64,000 nt of DNA, from the NCBI RefSeq assembly GCF_019697375.1, contig NZ_JAHCDI010000003.1:806001-870000 (forward strand). Direction: 5' to 3'. A program made the position numbers and the translations under genes. This document shows positions 25,754 to 34,326 of the stretch, in pieces. The notes below the pieces were generated by a model. The model did no database searches. It was given only the letters and a program-made list of their open reading frames with translations, and was not told the DNA's origin. This stretch comes from Micromonospora tarapacensis (GTDB lineage Bacteria; Actinomycetota; Actinomycetes; Mycobacteriales; Micromonosporaceae). Each line of letters opens with the position of its first letter. Positions within the stretch are counted from its first letter, which is position 1.

Positions 25754-25848
25754 TCAGCGACTGGAGAAGACTAGCAAACCGCGTACCCGATCGCCGAATT
25801 GGTATCGGTGGGTCGTCGTCCCCGGTCGCTGACGATCAACGGCGGCGG

Positions 25849-26571
25849 TCAGGCGGCCTGGGCGCGTCCGCAGCTGGGCAGCGGGTGCGGCACGATGCGC
25901 CGGGGGAGCCGGCGCGGCCATTCGTTGCGGGCCCAGGAGCCGTCCACGATGAGGTGGACGGTGCGCTGCTCGGCGCCGCTGAGCCGGAGCACGAAGTCGC
26001 GGGACAGCGGCGGATCCACCGACGGCGTGGTGACCATGAAGCGGACCCGCCCCCGCGAGGAGACCGCCGAGATCACGTCGGCCGCGGGCATGGTGCCGCG
26101 CAGCCTGACCTGACCGATCCAGTAGACCTCGGCCAGATGCTCCTGGGCGGCCCGGGTGATCGCCGGGTACTCGCTGCGTACCCACCGTTCGACCGCGCCG
26201 ACGCAGAGCCCGCAGGCCCGCTCCCGGGGCTCCCGGGGGCCCAACCCCCAGGCCCGCAGGTACGTCCCGACCACTCCCGGGTCCAGCGTCAGCCCGAAGT
26301 GCTGCTGGATGAGGGCGTGCAGACTCTGTCGCGTCCACAGCTCCTCGTCCAGGCCGAACGCGTCTGGGTGGACGCCCCGGAGCGTGTCGATCAGCTCCAG
26401 TTCCTGTTCGCGACTGAGCGTTCCCGGCTCGCCCTGTCGCTGTCCGCGACGGACGGCTGCCACCGTCCCGTCACCGCCGATGGTGTGGCGCCGGCACCAG
26501 CTGGTGACCGAACGCCGCGCGTCTCTGAGTGCAACCCCCACGTCCGGGACAACGAGTGCACTTCCCTTCAA
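25849..26571 (-). CDS. IS630-transposase-derived winged-helix protein
   Basis: A 240-residue protein. The middle WTRQSLHALIQQHFGLTLDPGVVGTYLRAWGL is the winged-helix DNA-binding part of IS630-type transposases, followed by YPAITRAAQEHLAEVYW where the first catalytic Asp normally follows. Here the segment reads WIGQVRL, so that Asp appears replaced. HLIVDGSWARNEWP keeps an Asp at the second position, and the C-terminal Glu/Asp helix is absent. No terminal inverted repeats are evident. This suggests a domesticated or inactive transposase used as a DNA-binding protein. TTG 26571 has AGGGG upstream; GTG 26541 is the alternative start. Confidence 0.65.
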   Translation of the reverse strand: MKGSALVVPDVGVALRDARRSVTSWCRRHTIGGDGTVAAVRRGQRQGEPGTLSREQELELIDTLRGVHPDAFGLDEELWTRQSLHALIQQHFGLTLDPGVVGTYLRAWGLGPREPRERACGLCVGAVERWVRSEYPAITRAAQEHLAEVYWIGQVRLRGTMPAADVISAVSSRGRVRFMVTTPSVDPPLSRDFVLRLSGAEQRTVHLIVDGSWARNEWPRRLPRRIVPHPLPSCGRAQAA

Positions 26572-26707
26572 GTAACCCCTAGAGGGAAAATCGGTCGTAT
26601 GCCATCAAGGCGTGACGGAGCCCATGAACTCGGTCGTGAATTCCGCGCCGGTACGTCGACGCCGCCCCGCTCGACGAGCGGGGCGGCGTCAACGTACGCG
26701 GAGTGGC

Positions 26708-27373
26708 TCAGCCGTTGGCCAGCTCCAGCTTGCGCAACTCGTTGATCTCCTTCTGCTGCGCCTGTTTCGACGCCTGGGCCAGCCGGACCACCTCGGGCCG
26801 GTCGGAGACCTTGAGCAGGCCGTCGGCCATGTGGACGCCGCCCAGGTGATGGTCGATCATCAGCCGGATGAAGAGGCGGTCGACCTCGGCACCCTGCGCC
26901 TCGTGCAGCTGGGTGATCTCCTCACGGGTCGCCATGCCGGGCATCAGCCCGTCCTGGTCCACCCGCACGCCGTCGGGCATCCACTCCATGGCCGGTCGGG
27001 AGCCGGTGGGCAGCAGTTCCCACTCCTGCAACCAGCGCTGCATGTGACCGATCTGGGCCTGCTGGGTCAGGGCCATGTCGTACCCGATCTGCCGGATCGC
27101 CGGATCCTGCCCCTTGGCGTAGGCGAGCATGGCCATCTCCACCGCCTGGGCGTGGTGGCGGGACATGTCCCGGGCGAAGCCGGCCTCGGCCGACTCCTCA
27201 CCCGGGGTGCGGTCGGTGGTGAGCGTGGCCGCCGTCCAGCCCGCGCCGAGCAGCAGCAGGGCGGTCAGGGCCAGCGTCAGGTAGCGCAGCGTCCGGACCG
27301 ACCGGCCGGGTCGCGCCGGATCCGTCCGCTCCGCAGGCCGGGCCTCCTGGACCGCGCTGGACATGTCAGCCAC
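26708..27373 (-). CDS. DUF305-domain protein, membrane-anchored
   Basis: A 221-residue protein with a cytoplasmic N-terminus and a single signal-anchor (LRYLTLALTALLLLGAGWTAA, about 28-48), so the main domain is extracytoplasmic. The ferritin-like DUF305 helices carry paired His/Met motifs: FARDMSRHHAQAVEMAM and LFIRLMIDHHLGGVHMADG, with MQRWLQEW between. Such motifs suggest copper or other metal binding, not yet proven for most members. The GTG start overlaps the end of the DUF3105 gene by 8 bases, giving a coupled pair. Confidence 0.9.
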   Translation of the reverse strand: MADMSSAVQEARPAERTDPARPGRSVRTLRYLTLALTALLLLGAGWTAATLTTDRTPGEESAEAGFARDMSRHHAQAVEMAMLAYAKGQDPAIRQIGYDMALTQQAQIGHMQRWLQEWELLPTGSRPAMEWMPDGVRVDQDGLMPGMATREEITQLHEAQGAEVDRLFIRLMIDHHLGGVHMADGLLKVSDRPEVVRLAQASKQAQQKEINELRKLELANG

Positions 27374-28175
27374 CCGTCGGCGGCGCGAGTTCGCGCGGCT
27401 CGGTGCCGGTGCCGGTGGTGTAGTTGCCGGAGGAGCAGGGCACGCCCGGCTCCATCGAGGCGTTCTGGGCCAGGGTGGTGGTGAACTGCTCGATCCGCGG
27501 GTCGTCGGCGCTGTCGACCTTGAGCTGGTAGCCCCACGCCTGGACCGAGACCGCCGCGTCCAGACCCTCGTACGGGCTCATCAGCATGAAGTCGTTGTTG
27601 CGGATCAGGCCGGCCAGCCGCTCCACGTCGGCCGCGGGCAGATCGGGGCGGTAGGTGAGCCAGACGGCGCCGTGCTCCATGCTGTGCACCGCGTGCTCGG
27701 CGGCGATCGGCGCGTCGTAGACGTCGCCGAGGCAGCGCTGCCAGGCGTTGTTGTGGGCGCCACCGACCGGCGGGGTGTATTTGTACTCGATCGGGCCGGA
27801 CTGGTGCGACTCGTAGCTGATGCCTTCCGGGTCGGTCTCCCGGTAGTTGACGATGCCGTCGATCTCCGCTGCCTTGTCCTCCCAGGACTGGCTCCCCTTG
27901 AAGGTCGCCCAGGCGCCGAACCCGATGATCGCCGTGGCGAGCACGCCCACCGCGACGAACATCGCGATCGGCCCCCAGGGCCGGCCCTGGCTGACCTTGA
28001 CCGGAGTGATCGGCTTGCGCGGCCCCTTGCCGCCGCCCGCCCGCTGAGGCCTGCCGGACCCGGCCTTGGCGGCCGTCGGCTTGGCGTCGGCGGCCGGCCG
28101 ACCCGCCGCCGGCTTCTTGCCGGTGCTGACCACGGTCGGGCGGCGCTGCGGGCCGCCCGGGGTGCTGATGCTCAT
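27366..28175 (-). CDS. DUF3105-domain membrane protein
   Basis: A 269-residue protein. Residues 1-65 are a basic Lys/Ala/Pro/Gly-rich cytoplasmic tail, a single span follows (WGPIAMFVAVGVLATAIIGFGAW), and the extracytoplasmic DUF3105 domain contains YTPPVGGAHNNAWQRCLGDVYD, HAVHSMEHGAVWLTYRPDL and a C-terminal Cys in EPGVPC. The conserved His, Met and Cys residues suggest metal or redox chemistry. It is the promoter-proximal gene of the DUF3105-DUF305 pair, which is recurrent in actinobacteria and of unknown role. It is divergent from argS, with a 100-base shared upstream region. Confidence 0.9.
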   Translation of the reverse strand: MSISTPGGPQRRPTVVSTGKKPAAGRPAADAKPTAAKAGSGRPQRAGGGKGPRKPITPVKVSQGRPWGPIAMFVAVGVLATAIIGFGAWATFKGSQSWEDKAAEIDGIVNYRETDPEGISYESHQSGPIEYKYTPPVGGAHNNAWQRCLGDVYDAPIAAEHAVHSMEHGAVWLTYRPDLPAADVERLAGLIRNNDFMLMSPYEGLDAAVSVQAWGYQLKVDSADDPRIEQFTTTLAQNASMEPGVPCSSGNYTTGTGTEPRELAPPTGG

Positions 28176-28275
28176 CGGTCCTCGTCAGGTCGGTCGGTCA
28201 GGGGCTCTGGCGGGCCGGGTTCGGATGCTGGGTCGCCGCCGCGGGGACCGAGTCTACCCCCGATAACATGGGTCG

Positions 28276-29940
28276 GTGACTCCCGCAGAACTCGCCGCCG
28301 CCGTCCTCGTCGCCGCTCACGCCGTCTTCGCCGAACGAGGGCTGGACCGCTCCGCGCTGCCGGGGCACACGACGGTCGAGCGCCCCCGCAACCCCGAGCA
28401 CGGCGACTATGCCGTCACGCTGGCCCTTCAGCTGAGCAAGAAGGTCGGTCTGCCGCCGCGTGAGCTGGCCGCCGCGCTGGCCGCCCAGCTCGGCGGCGCG
28501 GCGGGGATCAAGTCGGTGGAGATCGCGGGGCCGGGCTTCCTCAACATCCGGCTCGACGCCGCCGCCGCCGGCGAGCTCGCCCGCTCGATCGTCGAGGCCG
28601 GCGCGGAGTACGGCCGCGGTGACCGGCTCGCCGGCCTGAAGATCAATCTGGAGTTCGTCTCGGCCAACCCGACCGGCCCCGTGCACATCGGCGGGGTCCG
28701 CTGGGCAGCCGTCGGTGACGCGCTGAGCCGCCTGCTGCGCACCACCGGCGCGGACGTCGGCACCGAGTACTACTTCAACGACGCCGGTTCACAGATCGAC
28801 CGGTTCGCCCGCTCGCTGCTCGCCGCCGCCCGGGGGGAGCCGGCGCCGGAGGACGGCTACGGCGGGGCGTACGTCGCCGAGATCGCCGAGCAGGTGACCG
28901 CCCGGCGGCCCGAGGTGCTGACCCTGGACGACGCCGCCGCCCAGGAGGTCTTCCGGGTCGAGGGCGTCGCGCTGATGTTCGAGGAGATCAAGTCCTCGTT
29001 GCGCGACTTCGGGGTCGAGTTCGACACCTACTTCAACGAAAAGGACCTGCACGACCGGGGCGAGCTGGAGCACGCCCTGACCCGGCTGCGCGAGCAGGGC
29101 CACGTCTTCGACTCCGACGGGGCCACCTGGCTGCGGACCACCGACTTCGGCGACGACAAGGACCGGGTGCTGCGCAAGTCCAACGGCGAGTGGACATACT
29201 TCGCCGCGGACTGCGCGTACTACCTGGACAAGCGGGAGCGCGGCTTCGACCGGGTCGTGATCATGCTGGGCGCGGACCACCACGGCTACGTGGGTCGGAT
29301 GAAGGCGATGGCGGCCTGCTTCGGCGACGACCCCGAGCGCACCCTGGAGATCCTCATCGGCCAGCTGGTCAACCTGGTCCGCGACGGCGTGCCGGTGCGG
29401 ATGAGCAAGCGGGCCGGCACCGTGGTCACCCTGGAGGACCTGGTCGACGCCATCGGCGTGGACGCCGCCCGGTACGCGCTGGCCCGCTACTCCAGCGACT
29501 CGCCGATCGACATCGACATCGAGCTGTGGACCCGGGCCACCCGGGACAACCCGGTCTACTACGTGCAGTACGTGGCCGCCCGGACGGCCAGCGTCGGGCG
29601 CAACGCGGCCGAGGTCGGCCTGACCCGGGGCGACGCGGGGTCGTTCCGGCCCGAGTTGCTCGACCACGACAAGGAGAACGAGCTGCTCAAGGCGCTCGCC
29701 GAGTTCCCCGCCGTGGTGGCCGCCGCCGCGGAACTGCGCGAACCGCACCGGGTGGCCCGCTACCTGGAGGACCTGGCCGGTGCGTACCACCGCTTCTACG
29801 ACAACTGCCGGATCCTCCCGCGGGGCGACGAGAACGTCACCGACCTGCACCGCGCCCGGCTCTGGCTCAACGACGCCACCCGGGTGGTCATCGCCAACGG
29901 CCTGCGCCTGCTCGGCGTCTCCGCCCCGGAGAGGATGTAG
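28276..29940 (+). CDS. argS: arginyl-tRNA synthetase
   Basis: A 554-residue class Ic synthetase that charges tRNA-Arg. The N-terminal Add1 domain recognises the D-loop ([17 protein letters not shown]), the ATP site has [14 protein letters not shown] with HIGG for [12 protein letters not shown] stands for KMSKS, and the C-terminal anticodon-binding domain includes [12 protein letters not shown] and the final [30 protein letters not shown] 28276 gives the normal family length. It heads the argS-lysA-hom-thrC run. Confidence 0.96.
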   Translation: MTPAELAAAVLVAAHAVFAERGLDRSALPGHTTVERPRNPEHGDYAVTLALQLSKKVGLPPRELAAALAAQLGGAAGIKSVEIAGPGFLNIRLDAAAAGELARSIVEAGAEYGRGDRLAGLKINLEFVSANPTGPVHIGGVRWAAVGDALSRLLRTTGADVGTEYYFNDAGSQIDRFARSLLAAARGEPAPEDGYGGAYVAEIAEQVTARRPEVLTLDDAAAQEVFRVEGVALMFEEIKSSLRDFGVEFDTYFNEKDLHDRGELEHALTRLREQGHVFDSDGATWLRTTDFGDDKDRVLRKSNGEWTYFAADCAYYLDKRERGFDRVVIMLGADHHGYVGRMKAMAACFGDDPERTLEILIGQLVNLVRDGVPVRMSKRAGTVVTLEDLVDAIGVDAARYALARYSSDSPIDIDIELWTRATRDNPVYYVQYVAARTASVGRNAAEVGLTRGDAGSFRPELLDHDKENELLKALAEFPAVVAAAAELREPHRVARYLEDLAGAYHRFYDNCRILPRGDENVTDLHRARLWLNDATRVVIANGLRLLGVSAPERM

Positions 29941-29942
29941 TC

Positions 29943-31328
29943 ATGCGGGCTCACGAGGCGGGTGCGCTGCACGGCGACATCGGCAACCGGGGGCCGGCCT
30001 GGCTGCGGGCCCCGGCCGACGTCAACGCCCTGGTGCCGCAGCTGTGGCCGCGCAACACCAGGCGTGACGACGACGGCGGGCTGACCGTCGCGGGCCTGGC
30101 CGTCCGCGACATCGCCGCCGAGTTCGGCAGCCCGGTGTACGTGCTCGACGAGGACGACCTGCGCTCCCGCTGCCGGGACTTCCGGGCGGCCTTCCCGGCC
30201 GAGGACGTCTACTACGCCGGGAAGGCGTTCCTCTGCCGGGCCGTGGTGCGGATGATCGCCGAGGAGGGCATGTTCCTCGACGTGTGCAGCGGCGGCGAGC
30301 TGGCCGTCGCGCTGGCCGGCGGGATGTCGCCGGAGCGGATCGGCTTCCACGGCAACAACAAGTCGGTGGCGGAGCTGAGCCGGGCGTTGGAGGTCGGGGT
30401 CGGGCGGATCATCGTCGACTCGTTCGCCGAGATCGAACGGCTGACCGAGCTGGCCCGCGAGCGCGGTCTGCGGCCCCGGGTGCTGATCCGGGTCACGGTC
30501 GGCGTGGAGGCGCACACCCACGAGTTCATCGCCACCGCCCACGAGGACCAGAAGTTCGGATTCTCGCTGGCCGGTGGGGCGGCCATCGCCGCCGCGCTGC
30601 GCATCCTCGACGAGGACGTGCTGGAGCTGCGCGGGCTGCACTCGCACATCGGCTCGCAGATCTTCGACACCAGCGGGTTCGAGGTCTCCGCCCGCCGGGT
30701 GCTCGCCCTACAGGCGCAGATCCGCGACGCGCGCGGGGTCGAGCTGCCCGAGCTGGACCTGGGCGGGGGCTTCGGCATCGCGTACACCACGCAGGACGAC
30801 CCCGCGCCGCCGGACGACCTGGCCAAGCGGCTGCGCAAGATCGTGGACGCCGAGTGCGCGGCGGAGCGGCTGGCCGTGCCGCACCTCTCGATCGAACCGG
30901 GCCGGGCGATCGTCGGTCCGGCCGTGTTCACCCTGTACGAGGTGGGCACGGTCAAGGACGTCGACGGCATCCGGACGTACGTCAGCGTCGACGGCGGGAT
31001 GAGCGACAACATCCGTACCGCGCTGTACGACGCCTGGTACTCGGCGACTCTGGCCTCCCGGGCGAGCGCCGCCGAGCCGATGCTCGCCCGCGTGGTGGGA
31101 AAGCACTGTGAGTCCGGGGACATCGTGGTGAAGGATGAATTCCTGCCCGCCGACGTGCAGCCCGGAGATCTTGTCGCGGTGCCCGGCACGGGTGCCTACT
31201 GCCGCAGCATGGCCAGCAACTACAACCACATACCCCGACCCCCGGTGGTGGCGGTACGTGACGGTCGGGCCCGGCTGATCGTTCGACGGGAGACCGAAGA
31301 GGACCTGCTCGCTTTGGATGTGGGATGA
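29943..31328 (+). CDS. lysA: diaminopimelate decarboxylase
   Basis: A 461-residue PLP enzyme of the alanine-racemase fold that decarboxylates meso-diaminopimelate to lysine. The Schiff-base Lys is in VYYAGKAFLCRAV; LHSHIGSQIFD and the LGGGFGIAYT phosphate loop are conserved, EPGRAIVGPA follows, and the C-terminal barrel has GKHCESGDIVVKDE with the catalytic Cys contributed across the dimer. ATG 29943 lies two bases after the argS stop. The end overlaps hom, so lysine and threonine branches of the aspartate pathway are coexpressed here. Confidence 0.96.
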   Translation: MRAHEAGALHGDIGNRGPAWLRAPADVNALVPQLWPRNTRRDDDGGLTVAGLAVRDIAAEFGSPVYVLDEDDLRSRCRDFRAAFPAEDVYYAGKAFLCRAVVRMIAEEGMFLDVCSGGELAVALAGGMSPERIGFHGNNKSVAELSRALEVGVGRIIVDSFAEIERLTELARERGLRPRVLIRVTVGVEAHTHEFIATAHEDQKFGFSLAGGAAIAAALRILDEDVLELRGLHSHIGSQIFDTSGFEVSARRVLALQAQIRDARGVELPELDLGGGFGIAYTTQDDPAPPDDLAKRLRKIVDAECAAERLAVPHLSIEPGRAIVGPAVFTLYEVGTVKDVDGIRTYVSVDGGMSDNIRTALYDAWYSATLASRASAAEPMLARVVGKHCESGDIVVKDEFLPADVQPGDLVAVPGTGAYCRSMASNYNHIPRPPVVAVRDGRARLIVRRETEEDLLALDVG

Positions 31329-32647
31329 CGTCACCTGTGCGCCTCGCCCTGCTCGGCTGCGGCACCGTCGGTGCCGAGGTGGTCCGGCTGCTGCACGATC
31401 AGTCGGCGGACCTCGCCGCCCGGATCGGTGCCCCGCTGGAGATCGCCGGCATCGCCGTACGCCGGAGCGGGCGGGACCGCGGCGACCTGCCCGTCGATCC
31501 GGGCCTGTTCACCACCGACGCACTCGGGCTGATCAAGCGGGACGACGTCGACGTGGTGGTCGAGGTGGTCGGCGGGATCGAGCCGGCGCGCGGCTGGCTG
31601 GTGGAGGCGTTGCGGGCCGGCAAGAGCGTGGTCACCGCCAACAAGGCACTGCTCGCCGAGGACGGCGGCGCGTTGCACGACGCCGCGGTCGAGGGCGGTG
31701 GTGACCTGTATTACGAGGCGTCCGTCGCGGGGGCCATCCCGCTGCTGCGCCCGCTGCGTGAGTCGCTGCACGGCGACCGGATCAACCGGGTGACCGGCAT
31801 CGTCAACGGCACCACCAACTTCATCCTCTCCGCCATGCACGCCACTGGCGCCGGTTTCGCCGAGGCGCTGGAGGAGGCGACCGAGCTGGGGTATGCCGAG
31901 GCCGATCCGACCGCCGACGTGGAGGGCTTCGACGCGGCCGCCAAGGCCGCCATCCTCGCCTCGCTCGCCTTCCACACCCGGGTCGGCGCGGCCGACGTGC
32001 ACCGGGAGGGCATCACCGAGGTGACCGCCGCCGACGTGGCCAGCGCGAAGGCGATGGGCTGCACGATCAAACTGCTCTGCATCGCCGCCCGGGGCACCGA
32101 CGGGCAGGGCCGGGAGGCGGTCAGCGTCCGGGTGCACCCGGCGATGATCCCGCTGACCCACCCGCTGGCCAGCGTCGGCGACGCGTTCAACGCGGTCTTC
32201 GTCGAGGCGGAGGCGGCCGGGCAGCTGATGTTCTACGGGCGCGGCGCCGGCGGTGCGCCCACCGCCAGTGCGGTGCTCGGTGACGTGGTGGCGGTGGCCC
32301 GCAACCGGCTCGCCGGGGTCCGCACGGCGAGTGAGTCCGCCTACGCCGACCTGCCGGCCCGGCCGATGGGTGAGGCGCTCACCCGTTACCACATCAGCCT
32401 GGACGTGGCCGATCGTCCCGGCGTGCTGGAATCGGTGGCCGGGGTGTTCGCCCGGCACGACGTCTCGATCGCCACCGTGCGCCAGGTGCCGGCCGGCGGC
32501 GTCCCGGGTGGGGCCGGTGACGCGGTGCTGGTCATCGTCACCCATGTGGCGCCGGACGCGGCGCTCGCGGCGACCGTCCGGGAACTGCGCGGCCTGGACA
32601 TCGTCCGGTCCGTGGCGAGCGTGTTGCGGGTCGAGGGCGACTCGTGA
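31325..32647 (+). CDS. hom: homoserine dehydrogenase
   Basis: A 440-residue NAD(P)-dependent enzyme reducing aspartate semialdehyde to homoserine. The Rossmann motif [15 protein letters not shown] starts at residue 8; [28 protein letters not shown] and [19 protein letters not shown] follow, including the catalytic Lys and Glu/Asp residues. The C-terminal ACT domain ([27 protein letters not shown]) suggests threonine feedback inhibition. ATG 31325 overlaps the lysA stop as ATGA. Confidence 0.96.
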   Translation: MTSPVRLALLGCGTVGAEVVRLLHDQSADLAARIGAPLEIAGIAVRRSGRDRGDLPVDPGLFTTDALGLIKRDDVDVVVEVVGGIEPARGWLVEALRAGKSVVTANKALLAEDGGALHDAAVEGGGDLYYEASVAGAIPLLRPLRESLHGDRINRVTGIVNGTTNFILSAMHATGAGFAEALEEATELGYAEADPTADVEGFDAAAKAAILASLAFHTRVGAADVHREGITEVTAADVASAKAMGCTIKLLCIAARGTDGQGREAVSVRVHPAMIPLTHPLASVGDAFNAVFVEAEAAGQLMFYGRGAGGAPTASAVLGDVVAVARNRLAGVRTASESAYADLPARPMGEALTRYHISLDVADRPGVLESVAGVFARHDVSIATVRQVPAGGVPGGAGDAVLVIVTHVAPDAALAATVRELRGLDIVRSVASVLRVEGDS

Positions 32648-32682
32648 GCGAGCGGAGAATTCGCAGAGGCGAGGAGAGCGGC

Positions 32683-33732
32683 ATGTGGCGCGGTCTGATC
32701 GACGCCTACCGGGAGCGGCTGCCGGTCAGCGACGCCACGCCCGTGGTCACGCTGCACGAGGGAAACACGCCGCTGCTGCCCGCGCCGGTGCTGGCCGCCC
32801 GGCTCGGCTGCGACGTGTACCTGAAGGTGGAGGGGGCGAACCCGACCGGCTCGTTCAAGGACCGGGGCATGACGATGGCCGTCTCCAAGGCGATCGAGGC
32901 CGGCAACAAGGCCATCATCTGCGCCTCCACCGGCAACACCAGCGCCTCCGCCGCCGCGTACGCGGCCCGCGCCGGGGTGACCTGCGCGGTGCTGGTGCCG
33001 CAGGGCAAGATCGCGTTGGGCAAGCTGGCCCAGGCGCTGGTGCACGGCGCCAAGTTGCTCCAGGTCAACGGCAACTTCGACGACTGCCTGGCGTTGGCGG
33101 CCAAGCTCGCCCAGGACTATCCGGTGGCGCTGGTCAACTCGGTCAACATCGACCGGTTGCACGGTCAGAAGACCGCGGCCTTCGAGATCGTCGAGGCACT
33201 CGGCGACGCGCCCGACATCCACTGCCTGCCGGTCGGTAACGCCGGCAACATCTCCGCCTACTGGATGGGCTACGGCGAGGACCTCGACGCCGGCAACGCC
33301 ACCCGCACGCCGAAGATGTACGGCTTCCAGGCGGCCGGCGCCGCGCCGATCGTGACCGGGCAGGTGGTGGCCGAGCCGTCCACCATCGCCACCGCCATCC
33401 GGATCGGCAACCCGGCGAGCTGGACGAAGGCCCTGGACGCGCGGGACGCCTCCGGCGGCCTGATCGAGGCGGTTTCCGACCGGGAGATCCTGGCGGCGTA
33501 CCGGCTGCTGGCCAGGGAGGTGGGCGTCTTCGTGGAGCTGGGCAGTGCGGCAAGCGTCGCCGGTCTGCTCCAGCAGGCCGCCGCCGGTCGGGTGCCGACC
33601 GGCGCCACGGTGGTCTGCACGGTCACCGGGCACGGTCTGAAGGACCCGGAGTGGGCCATCTCCACCGCACCCGTCCCGGTCACCATCGCCAACGACCCGT
33701 TGGCTGCGGCTCGCTCCCTCGACCTCGCCTAA
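32683..33732 (+). CDS. thrC: threonine synthase
   Basis: A 349-residue fold-type II PLP enzyme making threonine from O-phosphohomoserine. The Schiff-base Lys lies in [10 protein letters not shown] near residue 50, the substrate loop is [19 protein letters not shown], and [16 protein letters not shown] binds PLP phosphate. I chose ATG 32683 because GAGGAG lies 7 bases before it. GTG 32644 overlaps the hom stop, but it would add [12 protein letters not shown], which reads like noncoding GTGAGCGAGCGG spacer sequence. A terminator follows. Confidence 0.95.
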   Translation: MWRGLIDAYRERLPVSDATPVVTLHEGNTPLLPAPVLAARLGCDVYLKVEGANPTGSFKDRGMTMAVSKAIEAGNKAIICASTGNTSASAAAYAARAGVTCAVLVPQGKIALGKLAQALVHGAKLLQVNGNFDDCLALAAKLAQDYPVALVNSVNIDRLHGQKTAAFEIVEALGDAPDIHCLPVGNAGNISAYWMGYGEDLDAGNATRTPKMYGFQAAGAAPIVTGQVVAEPSTIATAIRIGNPASWTKALDARDASGGLIEAVSDREILAAYRLLAREVGVFVELGSAASVAGLLQQAAAGRVPTGATVVCTVTGHGLKDPEWAISTAPVPVTIANDPLAAARSLDLA

Positions 33733-33763
33733 GAGAGACCGCCAGTCCTGTTGCCGGTCTCTC
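33733..33763. terminator. terminator between thrC and the TetR gene
   Basis: GAGAGACCG (33733-33741) pairs with CGGTCTCTC (33755-33763) around a 13-base loop immediately after the thrC stop, between convergent genes. Confidence 0.6.
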
Positions 33764-33780
33764 CAAGTCGGCGGGGCGGG

Positions 33781-34326
33781 TCAGCGGCGGGGGGCGACGG
33801 CACCGGCCACGGTGCGGGTGACCAGCCCGAGTACCTCCTGGCGCGACACGTCGTGCTCGGCCAGGTAGCTCCAGCCCGCGTAGAGCTGTGCCCAGAGCAC
33901 CGACTGCACCCAGGTCGAGGGGAGCGCCGGGTCGATGCTGCCGTCGGCGTGGCCCCGGGCGACCAGGCTGTGGAAGTCGTCGTCGCAGACCTGCGTGGCC
34001 CAGGCCGGGTCGGCGACCAGTTGCGGATCGGCGAAGATCAGCGAGAGCAGGTCGCCCAGGTCGAAGTATTCGGCGCAGAGCCGGTGCAGGGCCTCGGCGC
34101 CACTGCCGGAGCCCAGGCGCGCTCGGGTGGTGGCCCGGTCCAGCCGGGCGACGCCCTCGGCGACCACGCCGGCCAGCAGGTCCGACCGCTCGGCGAAGTA
34201 GCGGTGCAGGGTGGTGCGGCCGACGTTGGCGGCGGTGGCGATCTCGCCCAGGCTGGCCGCCGGGTTGCGGCTCAGCACCTCGATCGCCGCCTGCAGGATG
34301 GCCTGCCGGGTCCGGGCCCGGCTGCC
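33781..34326 (-). CDS. TetR-family regulator, N-terminus missing
   Basis: About 182 residues of a TetR regulator: RARTRQAILQAAIEVLSR, then the helix-turn-helix LGEIATAANVGRTTLHRYFAERSDLL, then the ligand domain ending in VTRTVAGAVAPRR. No usable start codon exists just before SRARTRQ; the frame runs back into sequence that on the other strand codes for an ABC transporter. A few N-terminal residues and the promoter are therefore absent at about 34,320. It probably controls the neighbouring export genes. Confidence 0.75.
   Translation of the reverse strand, partial: GSRARTRQAILQAAIEVLSRNPAASLGEIATAANVGRTTLHRYFAERSDLLAGVVAEGVARLDRATTRARLGSGSGAEALHRLCAEYFDLGDLLSLIFADPQLVADPAWATQVCDDDFHSLVARGHADGSIDPALPSTWVQSVLWAQLYAGWSYLAEHDVSRQEVLGLVTRTVAGAVAPRR

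Noticed and set aside
24641..25754. A complete genomic island beside tRNA-Arg
   Set aside because: No integrase, no direct repeat of the tRNA end and no phage genes are visible inside the window.
28176..28275. Riboswitch or T-box upstream of argS
   Set aside because: Only 100 bases are available and no conserved T-box or specifier-loop features can be seen.
32644..32682. GTG 32644 as the thrC start because it overlaps hom
   Set aside because: The added residues lack family similarity, and a better ribosome site precedes ATG 32683.
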